The notes beneath the pieces were generated by a model. That model saw nothing but the letters and a program-made list of their open reading frames with translations, did not search any database and was not told the origin of the DNA. The position numbers were made by a program, and so were the translations under genes. Shown here one piece after another: positions 1 to 8,284 of a DNA stretch of 64,000 nt. The DNA is taken from assembly GCA_945882095.1 (NCBI GenBank), contig CAMCWF010000001.1, positions 62,001 through 126,000 of the forward strand, read 5' to 3'. The stretch's first letter is position 1; each line of letters opens with the position of its first letter. The stretch is from Chryseobacterium gleum (GTDB lineage Bacteria; Bacteroidota; Bacteroidia; Flavobacteriales_D; Crocinitomicaceae).

Positions 1-745
1 ATTCCACAACAGTTTTGTAATCTAGGGGGCGAATTGTTCTCAAATCAATGATTTCAACACTGATGTTGTCCTTTGCCAATTCTTCCGCAGCGGCTTGAGC
101 TACTTTAATGATTTTTCCAAAAGACACAATGGTAACATCGGTCCCTTTTCTTATGACATTTGCAACCCCAATCGGAATGATAAATTCTCCTTCAGGCACT
201 TCACCTTTTTCACCATACATTTTTTCAGATTCAAGAAAAACGACAGGATCTTCATCTCGAATGGCGGCTTTCAACAAACCTTTGGCATCCGCAGGATTTG
301 AAGGGGTAATCACTTTCAACCCAGGAACGTGCGCATAAAATGCTTCAAAACTTTGTGAGTGGGTTGCAGCGAGCTGTCCGGCTGTTCCGTTTCCTCCTCG
401 AAATACAATTGGGCAATGGTATTGACCGCCTGACATCTGAAGCATTTTCGCTGCCGAATTAATAATTTGATCTGCAGCAAGTATAGCGAAATTCCATGTC
501 ATAAATTCAACAATCGGTCGCAGTCCATTCATGGAAGCACCTACGGCAATTCCTGTAAAACCAAGCTCAGCAATTGGTGTGTCGATCACCCTTTTGGCAC
601 CAAACTCATCCAACATTCCTTGCGAAACTTTGTAGGCTCCATTGTATTCTGCCACTTCTTCACCCAATAGAAACACACTGTGGTCTCTTCTCATTTCTTC
701 AGACATTGCCTCTCTGAGGGCTTCGCGAAATTGAAGTACTTTCAT
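1..745 (-). CDS. pdhB: Pyruvate dehydrogenase E1 component, beta subunit (partial, 3' end off the left edge)
   Basis: This is the N-terminal 248 codons of the E1 beta chain, which with E1 alpha forms the thiamine diphosphate decarboxylase of the pyruvate dehydrogenase complex and feeds acetyl-CoA to the TCA cycle. The minus-strand reading begins [10 protein letters not shown] at an ATG at 745-743. It continues through the family signatures [36 protein letters not shown] and [19 protein letters not shown], then the region ending [11 protein letters not shown]. It is open at the left edge, so perhaps a quarter of the protein (about 330 residues in the family) is missing. The E1 alpha gene is not in view. 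A related 2-oxoacid dehydrogenase beta subunit cannot be fully excluded, but the wording of the motifs fits PdhB best. Confidence 0.93.
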   Translation of the reverse strand, partial: MKVLQFREALREAMSEEMRRDHSVFLLGEEVAEYNGAYKVSQGMLDEFGAKRVIDTPIAELGFTGIAVGASMNGLRPIVEFMTWNFAILAADQIINSAAKMLQMSGGQYHCPIVFRGGNGTAGQLAATHSQSFEAFYAHVPGLKVITPSNPADAKGLLKAAIRDEDPVVFLESEKMYGEKGEVPEGEFIIPIGVANVIRKGTDVTIVSFGKIIKVAQAAAEELAKDNISVEIIDLRTIRPLDYKTVVE

Positions 746-800
746 TTGATAAAAATTTGAATGCGCGTAAAGTTAATAATCTATTGACAAAATTCCGCAA

Positions 801-2033
801 TTATGCAGCCTTTAATCGATTGAGTTTTGTCTTATTAAATGCAGCCATTGCATAGGCTTCATCCACATGAAATTTCTTTTTCTGGCTTGAGGGAAGTTCA
901 TACATAGCTTCCATAAAAATGGCTTCACAAATGGAACGTAAGCCCCTTGCTCCCAATTTCAATTCAATCGCTTTGTCGACGATAAAATCCAGGACTTTTT
1001 GGTCAAAGGTGAGTGTGATGCCATCGAGTTCAAAAACGCGGACAAATTGTTTCATCAGGGCATTTTTGGGTTCTGTTAGGATTCTTCTCAAGGCCTTTTT
1101 ATCCAAGGGCTCCAAATAACTCAACACAGGAAACCTTCCTATTAACTCTGGAATCAACCCAAACCCGCGCAAGTCTGCAGGAGAAATGTATTGAAGCAGT
1201 TCATTTTGTTCCACCTTATCATCGGAGCCATTTCTAAATCCAATGATGTTTTTATTGATGCGGGTGGCGATTAAATTCTCGATGCCGTCGAAGGCTCCAC
1301 CACAGATAAAGAGAATGTTTTTTGTATCAACGGGAATCATTTTTTGATCCGGATGCTTTCTTCCACCTTGGGGCGGCACATTTACAATGGTACCTTCAAG
1401 TAATTTCAATAGCGCTTGTTGTACCCCTTCGCCTGAAACGTCTCTTGTAATGGAAGGATTGTCACTTTTACGTGCAATTTTATCAATTTCATCAATAAAA
1501 ACGATGCCTTTTTGGGCTTTGTCTACATTGTAATCTGCGCCTTGAAGTAAACGTGTTAGGATGCTCTCAACGTCTTCACCGACATAACCCGCTTCTGTCA
1601 GGACAGTTGCATCTACGATGCAAAACGGTACCTTAAGCAATCGAGCAATGGTTTTGGCAAGCAAAGTCTTTCCTGTACCTGTACGACCTACCAAAATGAT
1701 GTTAGACTTTTCAATTTCTACTTCATTCGCGTCGTTTTGGTCCAATAAGCGCTTGTAGTGGTTGTACACAGCGACACTCAGTACTTTCTTTGCAGCATCT
1801 TGTCCAATGACGTATTCATCGACCTTGGCTTTAAGTTCTTTGGGTTTTAGGGGATTGATTTCGACCCCTTCCTCCACGCCTTTTTGGACCGTGTTTTTAC
1901 TTTCTTCGGTAATGATTCGATTGGCTTGAACGACGCAAGATTCACAAATGTGACCAGAAATACCGGCGATAAGAATGGCAGGTTCGGCGACTTTTTTACC
2001 GCAAAACGAACATTCGGAAATAACTTTAGGCAT
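801..2033 (-). CDS. clpX: ATP-dependent Clp protease ATP-binding subunit ClpX
   Basis: AAA+ unfoldase that recognises tagged or damaged proteins, unfolds them and feeds them into the ClpP chamber. The 410 residues match the family length. An N-terminal zinc-binding domain shows CSFCGKK and then CESCV. The Walker A motif reads GRTGTGKT, the pore loop GYVGEDVE is present, Walker B is IVFIDEIDK, and the IIGF loop that docks on ClpP is kept. The second position of Walker A is Arg where many ClpX have Pro. It lies one base downstream of clpP, so the two are almost certainly cotranscribed. The ATG at 2033 gives a normal N-terminus just before the zinc finger. Confidence 0.97.
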   Translation of the reverse strand: MPKVISECSFCGKKVAEPAILIAGISGHICESCVVQANRIITEESKNTVQKGVEEGVEINPLKPKELKAKVDEYVIGQDAAKKVLSVAVYNHYKRLLDQNDANEVEIEKSNIILVGRTGTGKTLLAKTIARLLKVPFCIVDATVLTEAGYVGEDVESILTRLLQGADYNVDKAQKGIVFIDEIDKIARKSDNPSITRDVSGEGVQQALLKLLEGTIVNVPPQGGRKHPDQKMIPVDTKNILFICGGAFDGIENLIATRINKNIIGFRNGSDDKVEQNELLQYISPADLRGFGLIPELIGRFPVLSYLEPLDKKALRRILTEPKNALMKQFVRVFELDGITLTFDQKVLDFIVDKAIELKLGARGLRSICEAIFMEAMYELPSSQKKKFHVDEAYAMAAFNKTKLNRLKAA

Positions 2034-2034
2034 G

Positions 2035-2703
2035 TTATTTTGGATTTCTCAACAACACCTCATCAACCATCCCATACGCTTTCGCTTCTTCAGAAGTCAT
2101 CCAATAATCACGGTCTGAATCTCCCCAAACTTTTTCATAATCTTGTTTAGAATGTTTCGCGATGATATCATACAATTCTTTTTTCAACTTTTGAATTTCT
2201 CTCGCGGTGATTTCGATGTCGGAGGCTTGTCCTTGTGCGCCCCCAAGCGGTTGGTGAATCATCACACGTGAATGCTTCAGTGCACTTCGTTTTCCTTCCG
2301 CACCTGCGCATAAAAGAACCGCTCCCATGGAAGCTGCCATCCCTGTACAAATGGTTGCAACATCTGGACGAATGTATTGCATGGTGTCATAGATACCCAA
2401 TCCTGCATAAACAGATCCTCCTGGCGAATTAAGGTAAATTTGAATGTCTTTTTTCGCATCCGCGGATTCCAAGAACAATAACTGTGCATTGATGATGTTG
2501 GCTACTTGGTCGTTGATTCCTGTGCCTAAAAAAATGATTCTATCCATCATTAAGCGTGAAAAGACGTCCATTTGCGTCATGTTCAACGGTCGTTCCTCGA
2601 TAATATATGGGGTTAAGGAAGATTCAATGTAATGGTCCACGACCATACTGTTAAGCCCCATGTGCATCGTCGCAAACTTTTTAAACTCTTTTCCGTCAAT
2701 CAT
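2035..2703 (-). CDS. clpP: ATP-dependent Clp protease proteolytic subunit ClpP
   Basis: Serine protease that forms the tetradecameric degradation chamber partnered by ClpX. The catalytic Ser sits in [11 protein letters not shown], the His in [11 protein letters not shown] and the Asp near DSDRDYWM, so the triad is complete. At 222 residues it has a somewhat extended N-terminus compared with mature ClpP, consistent with a leader that is trimmed off. It is first in a clpP-clpX unit. A TAnnTTTG-type box on the minus strand (2730-2723) lies 19 nt before the ATG and probably drives both genes. Confidence 0.97.
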   Translation of the reverse strand: MIDGKEFKKFATMHMGLNSMVVDHYIESSLTPYIIEERPLNMTQMDVFSRLMMDRIIFLGTGINDQVANIINAQLLFLESADAKKDIQIYLNSPGGSVYAGLGIYDTMQYIRPDVATICTGMAASMGAVLLCAGAEGKRSALKHSRVMIHQPLGGAQGQASDIEITAREIQKLKKELYDIIAKHSKQDYEKVWGDSDRDYWMTSEEAKAYGMVDEVLLRNPK

Positions 2704-2722
2704 TTTTGAATATTTTATTTTT

Positions 2723-2730
2723 CAAAATTA
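2723..2730 (-). promoter_or_regulatory. Putative -7 box for clpP-clpX
   Basis: On the minus strand the bases read TAATTTTG, a full match to the Bacteroidota -7 consensus TAnnTTTG, 19 nt before the clpP ATG. No TTG is seen at the usual 17-23 bp distance, so only the -7 half is supported. Confidence 0.45.
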
Positions 2731-2779
2731 ACCAAAAGCATTGATTGGATACGCATTTGCCTTCGTATTTTTATACAAA

Positions 2780-3697
2780 ATGAAAAGTCCCCATTTAATT
2801 AGCAATGCACGCGTCCTCTTCTCTCCTTTAAACTGGGGAGTGGGACATGTGGGAAGGTCGATTCCACTCTTGCAGCAATTGATAAAACAGGGGAACACAG
2901 TGCTCATTGCCTGCAACGAAGACCAAAAAAGCTTTTACCAATGCTACTTTGATTCGATTCCATTCATAGACCATGCTGGGTACGCTTTTCAATTTAAAAC
3001 CTCAGGTTTTTCAAAAACAACGTTTTTGGCAACGCTTCCAAAACTTATCGCAAGGCACTTTAAGGAGTTAGGCGTAACCCGAAAGTGGGTTAAGGAACAC
3101 AAAATCGATTATGTGATTTCCGACCAACGGTATGGGTTTCGCTGTGCATCATGTACATCTGTCTTCGTTACCCATCAAGCAACGCTCCCCTTGCCAAGAA
3201 CTTACTTCCCATTGCAAGTCCTTAACACGTATTTACTAAAGAAATTCGATGTCTGCTGGATTGTTGACGATGCTTCCAATGCTACTGCTGGAAAACTTTC
3301 AAAAACGAAGCTTAAAAATGCGCATTTCATTGGAATGTTGTCGCGTTTTAAGGGAAGACAAACCATAGAAAAAAAGGACAGTGAAATACTTTTATTGAAC
3401 GGTCCTAAAGAATTTCATCCGCTCCTTTTGAACACCTTCCTTTCAAAGCACCCACAAATTGACACCCTGATTGGCGATGTCCAGAATCCAACCTTTGACC
3501 GCATACACATAATTAGGTCAAACGACTGGACGGCGATTGATAAAGCGATGGTATCGGCTAAAAAGATTTACAGTTTTTGCGGCTATTCAACGAAGATGGA
3601 TGTTTTCTTTTTGGGATGTGATTGGGAGTGCATTCCTACGCCTGGGCAATGGGAACAAGAATATCTGTACAGCCTGAAAGCAAAAAAGCCCCAATAA
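2780..3697 (+). CDS. Glycosyltransferase of the MurG/GT28-like fold, substrate unknown
   Basis: A 305-residue protein. I start it at the ATG at 2780 (MKSPHLISNARVLF), because the longer reading would begin in AT-rich upstream DNA. The N-terminal segment RVLFSPLNWGVGHVGRSIP matches the nucleotide-sugar glycosyltransferase B-type opening (G-x-G-H-x-x-R/P-S). The C-terminal half has YSFCGYSTKMDVFFLGC and then PTPGQWEQEYL, which resembles the donor-binding loop ending in a P-x-x-x-Q-E-x-N-type motif in MurG relatives. Related proteins are usually annotated as UDP-GlcNAc:LPS transferase-like, but the real acceptor is unknown. It stands alone between divergent clpP and a convergent lipoprotein gene, so context does not name a pathway. 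No membrane segment is evident. Confidence 0.7.
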   Translation: MKSPHLISNARVLFSPLNWGVGHVGRSIPLLQQLIKQGNTVLIACNEDQKSFYQCYFDSIPFIDHAGYAFQFKTSGFSKTTFLATLPKLIARHFKELGVTRKWVKEHKIDYVISDQRYGFRCASCTSVFVTHQATLPLPRTYFPLQVLNTYLLKKFDVCWIVDDASNATAGKLSKTKLKNAHFIGMLSRFKGRQTIEKKDSEILLLNGPKEFHPLLLNTFLSKHPQIDTLIGDVQNPTFDRIHIIRSNDWTAIDKAMVSAKKIYSFCGYSTKMDVFFLGCDWECIPTPGQWEQEYLYSLKAKKPQ

Positions 3698-3707
3698 AGG
3701 GGCTTTT
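3684..3707. terminator. Bidirectional intrinsic terminator
   Basis: AAAAGCCCC, loop AATAAA, GGGGCTTTT form a perfect 9-bp stem with A-tracts and T-tracts on both sides. It serves the glycosyltransferase gene on the plus strand, whose last codons it overlaps, and the convergent OmpA/TPR lipoprotein gene on the minus strand. Confidence 0.85.
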
Positions 3708-3724
3708 GCTATTTCTATAAGGTC

Positions 3725-5434
3725 TTATTTCACAACAGAAGTGAAGCTTGGGTCTGCCATGAATTTAATAAACTCACGGTCTTTACCTGCTTTCTCAGCG
3801 TATTTTGCATTTTTCGCGATGGCTGATTTAAGGTTGCTAACCACTGCATCTACACCAGAATTACTTCTTGCAGCGATGATTGCTTTTAGGTAGTAGCCAT
3901 CTGCAGATTCTTTATCTGAACTTGCTGCCAATGTTTTGCTTGCATCATCCAATTTGGTACTTAACACTTGTGCCAACGCCTTGTTAAATGAAGCATTCGT
4001 TCCAAAAGAAGTAACCGCAGTTGAATATTTTCCTTCAAGCACCATGATGATTGCATTATTGTATGCCACTTCAGCGTTTTTGTCTTTTACTTGGCCTAAA
4101 AGTTTTTTGGCACCTTTACGGTCACTTTGAGACATAAGGACACCTGCTAAATTGTTTTTAGAATAGTTGTTGTCTTTAAGGTTCAACGCTTTCTCCAAGT
4201 TCGTTTTGGCTTTGCTTGTATTGTTCAACATGAAAGCTGCTGCTCCTGCATTGTTAAATGCCCTTGAATCTTCTGGATACGCCATGGTAGCCGCATCATA
4301 AATTTTAGCTTTTTCATTGATGTCTTTTACAAGGGTTCCTGCGGTAAAGATCAACTCATCCGCTGACATTGCAGAAGGATTTGACATTGCTTTTTCTTTT
4401 AATTCATCGTCAGATAAACCTTGCTCTGTATAATTAACAGTCACAATGGAACGACGAATTTTAGGGAAAACATCTTTTTCCAATTGGCTAAATGTTTTTC
4501 CAAGGTCCTTCATTTGCGCTTCTCTTTGTTTCGGATCGTTGGTCATAGTTAACACTCGTAGAAACAAATCTTTGTCCGCTTGGCTAATGGTTGCTGTACG
4601 GTTCAATTGCTCTTTAAATCCTTCAAAATCCTCACCCATACCATTGGTAACATACACATTAGAATCTGCAAGGATCATAAGTTTTTGTTTTTTCATCAGT
4701 TCCATAAATGCCGTACGACCTGATTTTGACCTTGCAGCGGAAAGGTTTCCGTTGAAATCTTCTTCACCATCTGGGGATGCATATCCTTTAACGTCGATGG
4801 AATTGATTTTAATTTTTGGATTTGATTGTGCAGCGATTACCCAATTTACTAAATCTGTGATGTCTTTGTCTTTCAATTCTGTTGGACGAAGGTCAGATTT
4901 TCCTTTAAGGTAGTTGATTTCAGCAGAAACTGTTTTTTCAAATGACCTTTGGATTTCATTGGTATCGAAAAGCATTTTGAAATTCGTTTGAACCAAAAGC
5001 GGTGTAATGATGGTTGCATCGGCCAATTTAGCCTCTGGAAGTGCATCTTTTTCTTTGGTTCCTTTGAAGATTTTTCCTGTGATTTTCAAATCCGTTGCTT
5101 CCATTGATGGATTGTAGGCAACAACATCTGTAAACGTTGCGGTTCCACCTGGTTTGAACGTAATCGACTGACCGTTACCGGTAGCTTTTTCACCTTGAAT
5201 TTTCCAAGTTTCCAATTTGGTATCCCCTAAAACCGGAGTTACTTCAACACTTACTTTCTTTTTAATTCCTTTTGGTGGAATGTTAACGGTAACGGAGATT
5301 GCTACGCTGTCTCCATGCATTTCCAAAGGATTTGGGGTTGTGTTATACGTAAGGTCTTTTAATTGATCACAACTAACACTTACAAGCGCAACCGAAGCAA
5401 TCAAAGACAAAAGGGTAAAGTTTTTCAAATTCAT
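3725..5434 (-). CDS. OmpA-like/TPR outer-membrane lipoprotein
   Basis: A 569-residue predicted lipoprotein. A hydrophobic signal ends at Cys22 (VSVSC), followed by a beta-rich region (about 35-150) containing repeated Val/Thr strands. An OmpA C-terminal-like domain lies around 150-350. Its peptidoglycan-binding signature is at 216-240 (GYASPDGEEDFNGN, then LSAARSKSGR) and keeps the Asp and Arg used to grip diaminopimelate. The last 200 residues are alpha-helical with TPR-type repeats (for example SRAFNNAGAAAFMLNNTSKA). The likely role is to tether the outer membrane to peptidoglycan or scaffold an envelope complex; this is inferred from domains only. It has its own promoter-like sequence and ends at a bidirectional terminator, so it is probably monocistronic. 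Confidence 0.8.
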   Translation of the reverse strand: MNLKNFTLLSLIASVALVSVSCDQLKDLTYNTTPNPLEMHGDSVAISVTVNIPPKGIKKKVSVEVTPVLGDTKLETWKIQGEKATGNGQSITFKPGGTATFTDVVAYNPSMEATDLKITGKIFKGTKEKDALPEAKLADATIITPLLVQTNFKMLFDTNEIQRSFEKTVSAEINYLKGKSDLRPTELKDKDITDLVNWVIAAQSNPKIKINSIDVKGYASPDGEEDFNGNLSAARSKSGRTAFMELMKKQKLMILADSNVYVTNGMGEDFEGFKEQLNRTATISQADKDLFLRVLTMTNDPKQREAQMKDLGKTFSQLEKDVFPKIRRSIVTVNYTEQGLSDDELKEKAMSNPSAMSADELIFTAGTLVKDINEKAKIYDAATMAYPEDSRAFNNAGAAAFMLNNTSKAKTNLEKALNLKDNNYSKNNLAGVLMSQSDRKGAKKLLGQVKDKNAEVAYNNAIIMVLEGKYSTAVTSFGTNASFNKALAQVLSTKLDDASKTLAASSDKESADGYYLKAIIAARSNSGVDAVVSNLKSAIAKNAKYAEKAGKDREFIKFMADPSFTSVVK

Positions 5435-5459
5435 AGTAGGTTTAGTTTAATTTGACGCA

Positions 5460-5491
5460 CAAATGTAAAAATTTTATTTAACAATTCACAA
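5460..5491 (-). promoter_or_regulatory. Putative promoter of the OmpA/TPR lipoprotein gene
   Basis: The minus strand carries TTG (5491-5489), a 21-bp spacer and TACATTTG (5467-5460), matching TTG-N17-23-TAnnTTTG. The ATG at 5434 is 25 nt downstream. The gene is preceded by folK on the same strand, so this promoter would make it independent of the topA-folK run. Confidence 0.6.
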
Positions 5492-5507
5492 CGAGATGCA
5501 GATGATG

Positions 5508-5933
5508 TTAAAATCCTTTTGAAAAAAGCTCAATCAGAGGCAGATACACAAATTTCCGTTGGTTCCACATGGGATGAGGAACGGTTATTTCGGAATCTGA
5601 ATAAGACAATTGATTAAAAAAAAGAATATCTATGTCGATCGGTCGGTCCATATACTTTCCAAAATTTGTTTTCGTCTCACGTCCTAATTTCTTTTCAATC
5701 GCTTGGGTTTGCGTTAACAGCGATTTTAAATCAAGCGGAGAGGTAAGCTTAAGGCATAGGTTACAAAATGAATGTTCTGAAACGAATCCTTCCGCCTCTG
5801 AATAAAAGTATGATGAAACCGCCACGGTTTCTCCGACGGATTCATTGAGCATGGCGATTGCTTTTTGCAGGGTCTCTTCACGGTTTCCAAGGTTGGCACC
5901 CAACCCAAGGAAGATTACATTTTGTTGTTCCAT
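5508..5933 (-). CDS. folK: 2-amino-4-hydroxy-6-hydroxymethyldihydropteridine pyrophosphokinase (HPPK)
   Basis: Transfers pyrophosphate from ATP to 6-hydroxymethyl-7,8-dihydropterin in folate synthesis. Motifs seen are the opening FLGLGANLGNREETLQKA, the Asp pair that binds magnesium in MDRPIDIDILFF, and VPHPMWNQRKFVYLPLIEL near the end. At 141 residues it is slightly short for the family (about 160), ending soon after the last conserved motif. The ATG at 5933 lies 19 nt inside the 3' end of gldD, so the two are translationally overlapped. Confidence 0.93.
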   Translation of the reverse strand: MEQQNVIFLGLGANLGNREETLQKAIAMLNESVGETVAVSSYFYSEAEGFVSEHSFCNLCLKLTSPLDLKSLLTQTQAIEKKLGRETKTNFGKYMDRPIDIDILFFNQLSYSDSEITVPHPMWNQRKFVYLPLIELFSKGF

Positions 5934-6523
5934 CGGAAAGATTGGATAAAAACATCCAAATCGAGTTTCAAGTAATCCAAGGTAGGTCTTAAGCTGTCGT
6001 AGTTAGGCCGACAATTTAGCAATACTTCACCCCGAATAAAATGAGAAGTAGAATCGGTGAGGTAGAATTGGTAGTTGGTCGCTACATTGCCTTTTAGAAT
6101 AAAGAAAGTGCCAAATTTTCTGTGCGTAGGATCTATTATTTGTTCAAAGTCAATCCTGTCCGCTTTAATTTTATGTTCATCGACCAGGTCGTTTGCGTCA
6201 TTTATTAAATTCGCCAGGGTGTCCATGTGGTCGAAACGCCGAGAATACAACAATAGGGTGCCATTGATCAATCCAAGGTCAATTTCTTGAAAACCAAAGG
6301 CTTTGTCCGATAGGTTGCGTTTAACATTAAACAACTTAGAGAGTTGCACTTGATAATTCATTACGGGATTTTTCACATTGACCTCATAATAGTCATGCTC
6401 TGGAAAATCTGTTTTTAGGTAACAAGGTGGTTTTGGAACGGGGGGATTGTTTTCGCAAGCAAAACAGAAGAGCATCAAGCAAATTCCTAATCCTGCGAAC
6501 TTAAAATTTCGACTTTTATCCAT
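5915..6523 (-). CDS. gldD: Gliding-motility lipoprotein GldD
   Basis: A 202-residue lipoprotein with a hydrophobic leader ending at Cys23 (CFACENNPP). It is followed by the GldD-type start PKPPCYLKTDFPEHDYY and a body rich in Asn, Asp and aromatic residues. In Flavobacterium johnsoniae GldD is required for gliding and for T9SS function; its biochemical role is not known. Identification rests on the N-terminal pattern and on the conserved pairing with gldE directly upstream, which it overlaps by 37 bases. The presence of T9SS cargo genes in this window fits. Gliding itself cannot be concluded from this gene alone. Confidence 0.85.
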   Translation of the reverse strand: MDKSRNFKFAGLGICLMLFCFACENNPPVPKPPCYLKTDFPEHDYYEVNVKNPVMNYQVQLSKLFNVKRNLSDKAFGFQEIDLGLINGTLLLYSRRFDHMDTLANLINDANDLVDEHKIKADRIDFEQIIDPTHRKFGTFFILKGNVATNYQFYLTDSTSHFIRGEVLLNCRPNYDSLRPTLDYLKLDLDVFIQSFRWNNKM

Positions 6524-7809
6524 TTTATTCTTCTTTTATCTGAGGACTCCACACTTAATTTCACATTGCTATGAATGATAAACTCCTTGTTTTTCAATAT
6601 CCTTCCTGACCTTTCCACAATAAATCCACCCAAAGTCTCAGAAGCGCCTTTGTCATTTTCAAACGCATCGCCATCTACGTCTATCACCTTGTAAAAATCC
6701 TTCAACGCGGTCCTGCCTTCAAAAAGAAAATTTTTGTCGTCCAATCTTTTAAATTCGATGTCTTCTTCATCATACTCATCGGTAATGTCTCCAACGATTT
6801 CTTCTAATATATCCTCCAAAGTGACAATTCCGTTTGCACCCCCGTATTCGTCGACAACAATAGCCATGTGCATTTTAATGGTTCTGAATTCTTGTAAAAG
6901 GTCGTCAATTTTCTTGTTTTCAGGAACGAAAAAGGGTTCGCGCAACAAAGATTTCCAATCAAAATCTTCTGTTTGACCAAGAAAAGGGAGTAAATCTTTA
7001 ATGTAAATGATTCCAATGATGTTGTCGGAGGTTTCTTGGTATACTGGAATCCTTGAATATCCTGCGTCAATCACAAATCGAATCACTTCGTTGAATTTCA
7101 AATCTTCGGAAATCGCTGCTACCTCGATACGTGGAGTCATGATTTGATCCGCTTCGGTTTTCCCAAACTTAACAATGCCTTCCAAAAGTTTATGTTCATC
7201 CTCGGAGGTACTTTCTTCCTTGGTAATGGCAATGGCGTATTCAAGTTCGTCGGAGGAAATTTGGATGGATTTCTTACCCATTTTCCCTATAAAAGATGAG
7301 CCATTGAGAAGTAGCCATTTCAACCAAGAGATCGGGGGCATTCTGCGAACGTAATTCATTGGCAAGGCCATTACACGCGCAACTTTCATGGCATTTCCCG
7401 CACCATAAATTTTAGGAATTACTTCTCCGGTTATAAGAATCATCAACGTAATTCCGAAAACCTCTACCAAAAACTTGGTGGTTTCCGACTTGCCAATCAT
7501 TACATCGTCGAGGATCATGGTGGATAAAATAACGATGCCGACGTTTACAAAATTGATTGAAATGAGCAGAAGTGCAATCAATTCACGGGGATTGGAAAGC
7601 AAATCAAGAATGATTTTGGACACCTTTGAATCTTCGGCTTTCAGCTTGTCCTTTTCCGCTGGATTCAACGAGAAGAAGGCAGATTCTGAACTGGTGGTAA
7701 TGGCAGCAAGCAGCAAGAGTAAAACGATTACAAAACTGTAAATGGTGTCTGCTGGAATCCAGTGTAGGTTGCTAAAAAAAGAGGATGTGGGATCGGGGGG
7801 GTCAGGCAT
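6487..7809 (-). CDS. gldE: GldE, CNNM/CBS-domain membrane protein of the gliding operon
   Basis: A 440-residue protein with an N-terminal CNNM (DUF21) membrane domain of several hydrophobic helices (about 20-190). A pair of CBS domains follows (about 210-335, with QIMTPRIEVAAI and AIVVDEYGGANGIVTLEDIL), then a CorC/HlyC C-terminal domain. The family resembles magnesium/cobalt efflux proteins. The gldD partner and the ssb-gldE-gldD order mark this one as GldE, which partly overlaps GldD in function in Flavobacterium. It lies 8 bases downstream of ssb. An ordinary CorC-type transporter is the alternative if context is ignored. Confidence 0.87.
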   Translation of the reverse strand: MPDPPDPTSSFFSNLHWIPADTIYSFVIVLLLLLAAITTSSESAFFSLNPAEKDKLKAEDSKVSKIILDLLSNPRELIALLLISINFVNVGIVILSTMILDDVMIGKSETTKFLVEVFGITLMILITGEVIPKIYGAGNAMKVARVMALPMNYVRRMPPISWLKWLLLNGSSFIGKMGKKSIQISSDELEYAIAITKEESTSEDEHKLLEGIVKFGKTEADQIMTPRIEVAAISEDLKFNEVIRFVIDAGYSRIPVYQETSDNIIGIIYIKDLLPFLGQTEDFDWKSLLREPFFVPENKKIDDLLQEFRTIKMHMAIVVDEYGGANGIVTLEDILEEIVGDITDEYDEEDIEFKRLDDKNFLFEGRTALKDFYKVIDVDGDAFENDKGASETLGGFIVERSGRILKNKEFIIHSNVKLSVESSDKRRIKWIKVEILSSQD

Positions 7810-7817
7810 AATTTAAA

Positions 7818-8255
7818 TCAAAAAGGTACATTGTCGTCTGGCTTCGAATCAAAATTCGTAAGGGTAGACGATGGGTTTGGAACTTCTTTCTGGTAAGGCA
7901 CTTCGGTTTTTGTTTCGCGTTCAGTCTTGGAAAGCAGTGTCAATTCATCTGCAACAACTTCCGTTGTATATCGAACATTTCCTTCTTTATCTTGCCAGCT
8001 TCTTTTTCTTAATTTTCCTTCGATGTATACCTGGCTGCCTTTGTGGAGGTATTTTCCCGCAATCTCTGCGAGCCCTCTCCAACAAACGATGTCATGCCAA
8101 TCGGTATTCTCCTTTTTTTCGCCGGATTGCCTGTCTGTGTATGATTCTGAGGTCGCCAAAGGAAAGGATGCCACAACGCTTCCATTTTCTAAATGCCTTA
8201 CTTCAGGGTCTTTTCCTAAATTGCCAATTAAAATTACTTTGTTTACGCTACCCAT
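7818..8255 (-). CDS. ssb: Single-stranded DNA-binding protein
   Basis: Coats single-stranded DNA in replication, repair and recombination. The OB-fold region (residues 1-110) begins [20 protein letters not shown] and contains [18 protein letters not shown] and [20 protein letters not shown], all typical. A short disordered linker leads to the tail DDNVPF, the acidic/hydrophobic tip that docks partner proteins. At 145 residues it is of usual length. It lies between topA and gldE on the minus strand, 29 bases from topA. Confidence 0.95.
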   Translation of the reverse strand: MGSVNKVILIGNLGKDPEVRHLENGSVVASFPLATSESYTDRQSGEKKENTDWHDIVCWRGLAEIAGKYLHKGSQVYIEGKLRKRSWQDKEGNVRYTTEVVADELTLLSKTERETKTEVPYQKEVPNPSSTLTNFDSKPDDNVPF

Positions 8256-8284
8256 GTTTATGCTGTATAAAGCCCTCTAATGTA

